NCBI GenBank assembly: GCA_021298895.1
Contig: JAJTHK010000053.1
Location: 1-33,537, forward strand
Length of the DNA: 33,537 nt
Direction: 5' to 3'
DNA from: Luteolibacter sp.
GTDB taxonomy: Bacteria; Verrucomicrobiota; Verrucomicrobiia; Verrucomicrobiales; Akkermansiaceae
The position numbers were made by a program, and so were the translations under genes. Positions 24,943-31,776 of this stretch are shown here, piece by piece. Every line of letters starts with the position of its first letter. Within the stretch, counting starts at the first letter, position 1. Under the pieces are notes generated by a model. That model was not told the origin of the DNA. It saw only the letters and a list, made by a program, of their open reading frames with translations, and made no database searches.

Positions 24943-25881
24943 ATGATAAATCGCATCGTAAATCTATTCTGGCTTTGGACGATTTTAGGTGTCGCTTGGG
25001 CATGGATTTTCCCTAGCCATTTCACTTGGTTTCTTGGTAAAATTCCAGGCACTGAAATTGGACTCATTTCCGCAGGACTCGGCATCATCATGTTAGGCAT
25101 GGGTATTACTCTGAGTTTCGAGGATTTTCGCGACTGCTTCAAAATGCCACGCTGGATTACTCTAGGAGTCGCTGGGCAATTTGTTATCATGCCTTTTCTC
25201 GGTTGGACCATTGCCACGATATCAGGTTTACCCAATGAATTCAAACTCGGCATCATCCTCGTAAGTTGCTGTCCTGGCGGAACCGCTTCCAACGTTGTGA
25301 CGTTTCTCGCTAAAGGAAACGTCGCTTTGAGTGTGATCATGACGGCTTGTTCAACTCTCCTCGCCGTCTGGCTCACTCCGCTTCTAACAAAAGCTTATGC
25401 ATCAGCTTTGCTTGAGATCGATGCATCCGCGATGATGCTTTCCATGCTCGGCATCGTCTTGTTACCTATCATCGGCGGCCTCCTACTCAATCGCTATCTC
25501 GGCTCCGCGCTGCGCCCCGTGAAAGAATTCTCACCAGTCATCTCTGTTTTCGTGATCGTGCTTATTGTCGCAGCCACCGTCGGCGCAACCAAACCTTCCA
25601 TCATCACCTACTGGAAAACCCTCATCCCTGCGGTCTTCGCCGTGCATGCCCTTGGCTTCGGGCTGGGTTATTTCTGGGCGAAGTTTTTCCGCATGCCAGA
25701 AAAGGAAAGCCGCACGGTTTCGATCGAGGTCGGCATGCAAAACTCAGGTCTCGGTTCCAGTTTAGCGAAAACTCATTTCACCATGCTTGCAGCTGCTCCC
25801 TGTGCGATCTCTGCATTTTTCCACTGCATTATCGGCAGTCTTCTAGCCAGCTACTGGGGCAGGAAAAAATCTAAATTTTAA
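24943..25881 (+). CDS. Bile acid:sodium symporter (BASS) family transporter
   Basis: A 312-residue protein with about nine membrane helices. Family landmarks are GLGIIMLGMGITLSFEDF, SCCPGGTASNVVTFLAKGNVALSVIMTACST (sodium-site crossover region) and VEVGMQNSGLGSSLA-like near residue 265 (IEVGMQNSGLGSSLAKTHF). The length is typical. Bacterial members carry organic anions such as bile acids, pyruvate, pantothenate or 2-keto acids; the substrate here is unknown. It starts 5 nt after glgB and is almost certainly co-transcribed with it. It converges on the small zinc-ribbon gene, with only 27 nt between the stop codons. Confidence 0.9.
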   Translation: MINRIVNLFWLWTILGVAWAWIFPSHFTWFLGKIPGTEIGLISAGLGIIMLGMGITLSFEDFRDCFKMPRWITLGVAGQFVIMPFLGWTIATISGLPNEFKLGIILVSCCPGGTASNVVTFLAKGNVALSVIMTACSTLLAVWLTPLLTKAYASALLEIDASAMMLSMLGIVLLPIIGGLLLNRYLGSALRPVKEFSPVISVFVIVLIVAATVGATKPSIITYWKTLIPAVFAVHALGFGLGYFWAKFFRMPEKESRTVSIEVGMQNSGLGSSLAKTHFTMLAAAPCAISAFFHCIIGSLLASYWGRKKSKF

Positions 25882-25908
25882 AATCTAAACTTCAAAGAAG
25901 AAACAAGC

Positions 25909-26037
25909 TCAAACCCCGCAACACGCGGATACTTCATGGACGCAGTTTTCGCAGAGATATTCTTCACCTATCAGTCCAAGGGCATCTCCACCACATCGAT
26001 CACAGGGTGCTGGTTCTATTGTGGATTCTTCTGTCAC
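25909..26037 (-). CDS. Micro zinc-ribbon-like protein (42 aa), overlapping rseP
   Basis: A 42-residue frame beginning with GTG (26037-26035), which overlaps the rseP stop as GTGA. The protein has an acidic N-terminus (TEESTIEPAP), then CDRCGG, GEEYLCENCVHEVSACC. The two CxxC pairs (Cys12/15 and Cys29/32) plus a terminal CC suggest one bound zinc. The tight 4-bp overlap, compact cysteine pattern and short convergent spacing to the BASS gene support a real gene rather than chance. I recall small Verrucomicrobiota proteins with similar C-x2-C...C-x2-C...CC endings, unverified. Function unknown; being coupled to rseP, it may be made with the membrane protease. Confidence 0.65.
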   Translation of the reverse strand: MTEESTIEPAPCDRCGGDALGLIGEEYLCENCVHEVSACCGV

Positions 26038-27452
26038 TCCGCGAACTTTATTTCATCCGCTGATTCGCCCCCACCTCTGCCAAATTTATCTCCAATATCT
26101 TTACTAGTCACATAGAGCATTAGGGAAATTAGCGCCAACGCACATGCAGTCTGAATCACTTCCATGGTCTTCATCTCCATCGGCTTACCAAAAATTTTCT
26201 CAAGAATTGCCATGGTGATATGTCCACCATCCAACACCGGAAATGGTAGCATGTTTAGCACCGCGAGATTCACATTGAACAACACCAAGAAACTTAAAAT
26301 CCGTCTCCATCCATTCTCTGTTTGTAATAAGGTAAATAGAACTTCTCCAATACCCACAGGCCCACTGAGATCATCCAAACCAATACTGGATTTGCGGTCA
26401 GCCACTTTCGTAACCGTAACCCACATCATTTTCAAACTGTCAGCCACTTGAGTAAATGGATCCGGGTTAACGAGTCTCACATCGACTTCTGATTTAGTAT
26501 TCCACCTGACACCAAGCATTGGATCAAGCTTGGATGGAGGTAATGGCTTCGCTGGTGTCACTTCAATTTTTACCAATTCACCGTTCTTTTTCTTAACGTC
26601 CAAGACAACTGATTTAAAATCCTTTTTCTTCAAGTATTGCGCAAGCTGACCTGCACTGAAGAGATCGTTACCATTAACTTTAAGTATCTGATCGCCCTTT
26701 TTCAGCCCAGCTTTAGCAGCAGGACTATTTTTTATTACCGTCTCAACGATTGCTGAGCCTTGATGATCGATACCAACTTGGCGCAAACCTCCTCGTTGAT
26801 ACCATTCCGAATCTTCAATTTTAAATTTACACGGCAGCTCGAGAAGCTCTTCGACACCTGGTCTCTGGACTTTAAATGTAATACTATCACCACTACTCAA
26901 AATAATCCGTTCCATCACACTATCTAACGATCCCATAAAACCATTTACAGGCTCACCATTGATCTCAAGGATTTTGTCCCCTGGAAGAATCCCAGCTACC
27001 TCGGCTGGGAAACCTTCTTCCACATATCCCACCACCGTACTCGGAACAAAATCCTTCGGTTTTCCTACTTTCCAAACAATCACCCCCGCCAACAGCGCGA
27101 GCAAAATGGAAAACAGCGGCCCAGCGAACGCGACGATGATTTTATCGAGAGGCGTGATCGGCGGTAGCCGCTTGCGGTTTTTGTCACCACCTTCAATCGC
27201 CTCCATCGGAGCCATCTGCGGCAAGGCCACAAATCCACCCGCCGGAATCCAACCCAGACCGTATTGTACACCCTTGTATTCCTTTTTCCAAATTGGCTTT
27301 CCAAACCAAATCTGGAACCGATCAATCTGTAACCCACGCCATTTGCCAGCTAAGAAATGCCCCAACTCGTGAACAAAAATGATAATATTGAAAAGCATCA
27401 CCACCACGAAAATGAGAAGGGCGACATTGAGAACGGTTTGGAGAGTGGACAT
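26034..27452 (-). CDS. rseP: RseP-like site-2 zinc metalloprotease
   Basis: A 472-residue intramembrane protease of the RseP/YaeL group, which cleaves anti-sigma factors or signal-peptide remnants. Zinc motif HELGH lies in the first membrane helix (28-32). Two PDZ domains occupy about 140-310 (the second contains SPAAKAGLKKGDQILKVNG). The third zinc ligand is in FPVLDGGH (Asp408). Membrane helices are near 8-30, 105-130, 375-400 and 430-448. The length is slightly above the E. coli protein (450). It is divergent from recG, and its stop overlaps the micro zinc-ribbon gene. The ATG at 27452 has no Shine-Dalgarno sequence. Confidence 0.93.
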   Translation of the reverse strand: MSTLQTVLNVALLIFVVVMLFNIIIFVHELGHFLAGKWRGLQIDRFQIWFGKPIWKKEYKGVQYGLGWIPAGGFVALPQMAPMEAIEGGDKNRKRLPPITPLDKIIVAFAGPLFSILLALLAGVIVWKVGKPKDFVPSTVVGYVEEGFPAEVAGILPGDKILEINGEPVNGFMGSLDSVMERIILSSGDSITFKVQRPGVEELLELPCKFKIEDSEWYQRGGLRQVGIDHQGSAIVETVIKNSPAAKAGLKKGDQILKVNGNDLFSAGQLAQYLKKKDFKSVVLDVKKKNGELVKIEVTPAKPLPPSKLDPMLGVRWNTKSEVDVRLVNPDPFTQVADSLKMMWVTVTKVADRKSSIGLDDLSGPVGIGEVLFTLLQTENGWRRILSFLVLFNVNLAVLNMLPFPVLDGGHITMAILEKIFGKPMEMKTMEVIQTACALALISLMLYVTSKDIGDKFGRGGGESADEIKFAE

Positions 27453-27551
27453 AGATTCAGTAAATACACCTAAAACCTACCCGCCTTCCCAAATCCCGCA
27501 AGTCTTTAGGTTTTTCACAACAGAGAAACCCACAAATTCCAGCATTTCTTT

Positions 27552-27644
27552 ACAGGGAGGGAGGAGGAAATGGAGAAGATGGAGTTAATTCATATCAAAA
27601 AAATCAAATATTCTCCTCACCTCCACTTCCTCCTCCCTCCTGTA
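27552..27644. repeat. Purine-rich inverted repeat between rseP and recG
   Basis: Arms 27552-27575 and 27621-27644 are near-perfect reverse complements. The left arm is G/A-rich (GGGAGGGAGGAGGAAATGGAG) and the right arm is its C/T-rich partner; the loop is 45 bp. It lies in the 217-bp divergent promoter region, close to the recG start. It could form a stem in the recG leader or be a spacer repeat. There is no gene in 27453-27672. Confidence 0.8.
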
Positions 27645-27672
27645 GATACGAGCTGCGAAAAAGTCTTCCTTG

Positions 27673-29736
27673 ATGTTTCCATCGCGAAATTTGAATTTAT
27701 CTTCCGTGATCACTGGGCAAACCGAACTCTCCTCCCTGCCCGCCCTCTCGGCGAAAGAAATCCAGGCGCTCGCCGCCGCCGGCATCACCACTATCGCCAA
27801 TCTGTTAGAATATTTTCCAAAGCGCTACGAGGATCGACGTCAATTCGATCGCTTTCCCAATCAGGCCACAGCCAAATCTGTCTGCCTCACTGGAGGAGTG
27901 ATTGATGCCGGCAACAAGGGATTTGGGAAAATGCGTTTTTACGAAGCCATCATCATGGATGGTTCCGGCAGCGTTTTTGGATCCGGAAAAGTGACCTGCC
28001 GTTGGTTCAATATGCCGTTCATGTCAAAAGTGATCGCTGCCGGCCAGCAGGTGATCGCTTACGGAAAAGTCAAAGAACAAGGCGGACGCCTCATCATCGA
28101 TCACCCAGAAATCGAAGTCATCGATGACGATGGAGAAACCGAGACCATCCATCTCAACCGCATCGTTCCGATTTACAAAAATATCTCCGGGATCAACCAA
28201 CGCCGACTAAGGGAGGCTATCTACGTGGCTGCGGATTGCATCCGCCATGCCAATTATTTTCCCTACCTAGTTAGCGAGTCGGATCGAAAAGCCGATTTAA
28301 GAGAAACCCATTTCCCCTCCTCCGCCGAATCTGCCAAAGCCGCCCGCCGACGCTTTGCGCTCGAAGCTTTTTTCAATCTCCAACTCAACGTCGTCTGGCA
28401 GCGCAACCGCTACCGTTCCCACCAAGGTCGCGTGCTTGGGAAAAAAACCACCTTACTCAAAGCGTTTTACTCCAGCCTGCCCTTCGATCTAACAAACGCA
28501 CAAAAACGCTCGATCAAGGAAATCATCGCCGACATGCGCGAGTCTCGCCCGATGAATCGACTTCTCCAAGGCGATGTCGGTGCTGGAAAAACCTTCGTAG
28601 CGATGGCAGCGATGCTCCTTGCGATCGATTCCGGCGCCGATGCCGCGCTGATGGCTCCTACTCAAATTCTCGCCGAACAACATTTTCTCACCTTCAAAAA
28701 ATGGCTTGAGCCGCTGGGGGTGAAACTCGTTCTCCGCACAGCGAATAAACACGAGTCCACCATCGCCGAGTCCCACGCTCCAACCATTTTCATCGGCACC
28801 CACGCCCTGCTTTACGATCCCGAACTTTTCACCGACCTCGGCCTGGTCGTCATCGATGAACAACACAAATTCGGTGTCGTCCAACGCGCGGCGCTCATTC
28901 GCCACGGCACGCTGCCCGATGTCCTCGTCATGACCGCAACGCCCATTCCGCGCACTCTGACCATGACGATCTACGGTGACCTCGATGTCTCTCTGCTCGA
29001 TGAAAAACCTGCGGGTCGGGGAAAAATCATCACCGCCCTCCGCACCAAACCGAAACAAAAAGACATCACGGATTTCGTCAAAGCCCAGCTCGCCGAAGGT
29101 CGCCAAGCTTATCTGGTTTATCCCTTGGTCGAGGAAAGCGATTCCATCAAAGCCGAATCTGCCACCGAAGCTTTCACCGCATGGCAGAAACGCCTGGGAG
29201 CTGAAAACGTCGGGCTCATCCACGGCAAACTCCGCCCCGAAGAAAAAGACGCTGTAATGGAAGATTTCCGCAGCGGGAAAACCCAAGCTCTCGTTGCAAC
29301 ATCCGTGATCGAGGTCGGGGTCGATGTCCCAAATGCCAACCTGATGATCCTCCACCACGCCGAACGTTTCGGTCTCGCGCAACTCCACCAGTTGCGCGGA
29401 CGGATCGGCCGAGGCGAACACAAATCTTACTGCATTCTTCTAACTGATTCTAAATTGCCCGAAGCTCTCGAAAAACTTGCGGTGTTAGAAAAAACCAATG
29501 ATGGCTTCGAAATCGCCGAAGCCGATCTCGAACTGCGTGGTCCTGGCGATGTTTTGGGCACCGCACAATCTGGACTCACCGACCTCCGCTTCGCCGATTT
29601 CATCACCGATACCCAACTCATCCGCGAAGCCCGCGCCCTCGCCGATCAGGTTTTCCATGAAGACCCAGATCTTTCCAAAAAACACCAGAATCTCCGTGAA
29701 TTAATCGCAGAAGCCGAGGCGCCACATAATGCCTAG
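27673..29736 (+). CDS. recG: ATP-dependent DNA helicase RecG
   Basis: A protein of about 687 residues. The N-terminal wedge domain (OB-fold, about 60-180) begins with the helix-hairpin segment LAAAGITTIANLLEYFPKRYEDR. Superfamily-2 helicase motifs follow: GDVGAGKT (I), DEQHKFGV (II), TATPIPRT (III), then LVEESD, GLIHGKLRPEEKD and VATSVIEVGVDVPNA, with QLRGRIGRGEHKS (VI). The C-terminal RecG segment has DLELRGPGDVLGTAQSG. It reverses stalled forks and processes Holliday junctions. The length matches E. coli RecG (693). The ATG at 27673 is directly preceded by an in-frame TTG; a GTG 15 codons in (27715) is another option. Confidence 0.95.
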   Translation: MFPSRNLNLSSVITGQTELSSLPALSAKEIQALAAAGITTIANLLEYFPKRYEDRRQFDRFPNQATAKSVCLTGGVIDAGNKGFGKMRFYEAIIMDGSGSVFGSGKVTCRWFNMPFMSKVIAAGQQVIAYGKVKEQGGRLIIDHPEIEVIDDDGETETIHLNRIVPIYKNISGINQRRLREAIYVAADCIRHANYFPYLVSESDRKADLRETHFPSSAESAKAARRRFALEAFFNLQLNVVWQRNRYRSHQGRVLGKKTTLLKAFYSSLPFDLTNAQKRSIKEIIADMRESRPMNRLLQGDVGAGKTFVAMAAMLLAIDSGADAALMAPTQILAEQHFLTFKKWLEPLGVKLVLRTANKHESTIAESHAPTIFIGTHALLYDPELFTDLGLVVIDEQHKFGVVQRAALIRHGTLPDVLVMTATPIPRTLTMTIYGDLDVSLLDEKPAGRGKIITALRTKPKQKDITDFVKAQLAEGRQAYLVYPLVEESDSIKAESATEAFTAWQKRLGAENVGLIHGKLRPEEKDAVMEDFRSGKTQALVATSVIEVGVDVPNANLMILHHAERFGLAQLHQLRGRIGRGEHKSYCILLTDSKLPEALEKLAVLEKTNDGFEIAEADLELRGPGDVLGTAQSGLTDLRFADFITDTQLIREARALADQVFHEDPDLSKKHQNLRELIAEAEAPHNA

Positions 29737-29784
29737 CTTCGAGATTGAGATTTCCTTAAGCAAATTTACAAAAAACTTATCCCT

Positions 29785-29805
29785 TGCACACGAGTTTCGT
29801 GTGCA
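29785..29805. promoter_or_regulatory. Palindromic operator of the toxin-antitoxin operon
   Basis: A perfect inverted repeat, TGCACACGA and TCGTGTGCA with a GTT spacer, 13 nt before the antitoxin ATG. It sits between a weak -35 (TTGCAC, 29784-29789) and -10 (TAAATT, 29807-29812) with a 17-nt spacer. This is the expected place for autorepression by an RHH antitoxin/toxin complex. The palindrome is seen directly; the function is inferred. Confidence 0.75.
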
Positions 29806-29818
29806 CTAAATTCGTGCA

Positions 29819-30037
29819 ATGAAAAACATCACTTTCAGCGCAGATGAACGTCTGATTGAGGAAGCACGGGAAGAAGCCCGTCGTCGTAAAACCACTCTAA
29901 ATGTGCTCTTTCGTGACTGGCTCGCCGAACTCGCTGCTCGCGATGAGCGCAAACGTAAGATCGATAAATTGATGGATGAAATGAATCAATACAACGCTGG
30001 CGGACCTTACACTCGTGATGAGATGAACCGATACTGA
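29819..30037 (+). CDS. Ribbon-helix-helix antitoxin (VapB-like)
   Basis: A 72-residue protein. The N-terminal ITFSADERLIEEAREEARRRKTTLNVLFRDWL is a typical ribbon-helix-helix DNA-binding domain: beta strand, helix, turn, helix. The acidic/aromatic tail, EMNQYNAGGPYTRDEMNRY, is the probable toxin-neutralising segment. It lies 7 nt before the PIN-domain toxin and just after a perfect palindrome, so the pair should be autoregulated. The family differs from the AbrB-type antitoxin in the decayed locus near 1.5 kb, so the two loci are not copies of one another. Confidence 0.85.
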   Translation: MKNITFSADERLIEEAREEARRRKTTLNVLFRDWLAELAARDERKRKIDKLMDEMNQYNAGGPYTRDEMNRY

Positions 30038-30044
30038 AAAATTC

Positions 30045-30464
30045 ATGCCACCATCTAGCTCTTACTTCCTCGATACCAATATTATCGTTTATGCATTCGA
30101 ACGGGATGCCACCGATAAAAAACAACGAGCTCGAGAACTCATTTCGGATAGCCAACCTTGGCACATCAGTTGGCAGGTGGTGCAGGAATTCTGCAACGTT
30201 TCTCTACATCGATTCAAAGAACCCCTGAGCCACGAGTATCTCAACGATCTGATCGAACTTTTACTCAAACCTCACTGCAGCGTTTATCCAGATTTCAGCA
30301 TCTGGCAAACTGCCCTCCAGATCAAATCCTCAACCCAATATCGATTCTACGATTCCCTCATCATCGCCGCCGCACTTCGTTCTGGTGCCAAAGTTCTCTA
30401 TTCAGAGGATCTCCAGCACAACTGCCGGATTGAGCATTTGCAGATCATCAATCCTTTCCTTTGA
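30045..30464 (+). CDS. PIN-domain ribonuclease toxin (VapC-like)
   Basis: A 139-residue PIN domain with all four acidic residues visible: Asp10 in FLDTNIIVY, Glu48 in VQEFCNV, Asp103 in YDSLIIAAAL and Asp122 in YSEDLQHN. VapC toxins cleave tRNA or rRNA in the cytoplasm; the target is unknown. It is complete and paired with the RHH antitoxin. Its last 17 bases overlap the 3' end of the convergent sugar-dehydrogenase-like gene, which could allow antisense interference between the transcripts. Confidence 0.88.
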   Translation: MPPSSSYFLDTNIIVYAFERDATDKKQRARELISDSQPWHISWQVVQEFCNVSLHRFKEPLSHEYLNDLIELLLKPHCSVYPDFSIWQTALQIKSSTQYRFYDSLIIAAALRSGAKVLYSEDLQHNCRIEHLQIINPFL

Positions 30465-31614
30465 CAATCCGGTACACCGCACCAGAGAGATCAACCAAAT
30501 ACAATTCGCCACTCGCATCTTCCGCAAAGGCCGGAATGAGAGCAATACGTCCACTTTTAGGTTGGAGCTCGCTCGTGTGATCTTTGAAATCTTCCGCTTT
30601 GCCACCTTTCATGATGAAAGACCAGATCCGAGGATTTTGATAATCCGCAAAGAGGTAACGCCCCTCAAATCCGAGAATTTTCGATCCGCGGTAAACGTAG
30701 CCGCCAGTAACTGACAGCCCTTCTGTTGGTCCACTGCCATGCTTGTAAACATAGACAGGCTCCACGTGATTGGACGGAGAGTCACCACCGACCGATTTGG
30801 CAGGAGTCTCAATATCACCCTCACGCAATCTCCAACCAAAATTCTTTTTCGAGAGTTCTTTTAGATTGATGACGTTGATTTCTTCCCAATGATTTTGACC
30901 AACATCAGCAATCCAAAAATCACCGGTCTTGCGATCAAATGAGCAACGCCATGGATTACGAAGGCCACTGGCAACAATCAAAGGATGAACATCCTTATCG
31001 TTTACATAAGGATTTGTGGTAGGAACTTTGTATCCTTTCTCACCAGAAACATCCAAGCGTAGGACTTTGCCGAGCGGCGAACTCATATCCTGTGCAAAGT
31101 TTTTCGGATCGTTTCCAGAACCACCATCTCCTGTAGCAATGTAAAGGAACCCATCGGGACCAAATTCTAACCATCCACCATTGTGGTTAGAAAACGGTTG
31201 ATCATATTCCAAAATTACCTCGGCTGATTCAACATTTGTCGTCAGTCCATCTTTGGAAACGAATCGTACAATCAACGTATCCCCATTCTCTTTGTTATAA
31301 TTGACATAATACCGTCCCGTTTTGTCGAAATCAGGAGCAAACGCCAAACCCAACAAACCTTGTTCGTTACCTTTTCGGGTGACTACCTCATTGATTTTTA
31401 AAAATGGCTTTTCTGAACGCTGCCCTGTCTTAAGATCCAAGATCCAAACGGTCCCTGCCTGCTCCATGACCCAGAGCTTATCTTTCACAGAACGTGGCGC
31501 ACCTGCCCAAACGGGGCGCTCGAAACCTTTTGCCAGTAACTCTGTCGCAAGCTGGCCGTGTGCGAGAGAACAGAATAAAAGTGAACATACGATCAAAGTC
31601 CTTGATAAACTCAT
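30448..31614 (-). CDS. Secreted PQQ-dependent sugar dehydrogenase-like protein (GSDH/Yli family)
   Basis: A 388-residue protein with a signal peptide (MSLSRTLIVCSLLFCSLAHG, cleavage near AHG-Q). A six-bladed beta-propeller of the soluble glucose/aldose sugar dehydrogenase family follows: ERPVWAG, NEQGLLGLAFAPDF, PFSNHNGGWLEFGPDGFLYIATGDGG (catalytic His), SGLRNPWRCSFDRKTGDFWIADVGQ and GLSVTGGYVYRG. Members oxidise sugars using PQQ in the periplasm; some bind no PQQ and serve other roles. It complements the larger PVC-type dehydrogenase at 10.1 kb as a second secreted propeller. It is divergent from the transglutaminase gene and overlaps vapC at the 3' end. Confidence 0.88.
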   Translation of the reverse strand: MSLSRTLIVCSLLFCSLAHGQLATELLAKGFERPVWAGAPRSVKDKLWVMEQAGTVWILDLKTGQRSEKPFLKINEVVTRKGNEQGLLGLAFAPDFDKTGRYYVNYNKENGDTLIVRFVSKDGLTTNVESAEVILEYDQPFSNHNGGWLEFGPDGFLYIATGDGGSGNDPKNFAQDMSSPLGKVLRLDVSGEKGYKVPTTNPYVNDKDVHPLIVASGLRNPWRCSFDRKTGDFWIADVGQNHWEEINVINLKELSKKNFGWRLREGDIETPAKSVGGDSPSNHVEPVYVYKHGSGPTEGLSVTGGYVYRGSKILGFEGRYLFADYQNPRIWSFIMKGGKAEDFKDHTSELQPKSGRIALIPAFAEDASGELYLVDLSGAVYRIVKGKD

Positions 31615-31776
31615 AATGACAAAACCTAGCTAGAAATCCCGCTGTTGCAAGTGGGCGATTTTAATTATTTTCAATTCTAAAAATTTAACCAATCCAAGCC
31701 GGTTTCTGCGTTGAATCCATATCTCTTTACGCCTATTCCAACCACAGACTTTCGTATAATCAAAGTCCATCAACTG

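Noticed and set aside
28489-29421. 310-residue open frame antisense to recG
   Set aside because: recG is unambiguous here and the antisense product lacks motifs; a by-product of codon use in the real gene.
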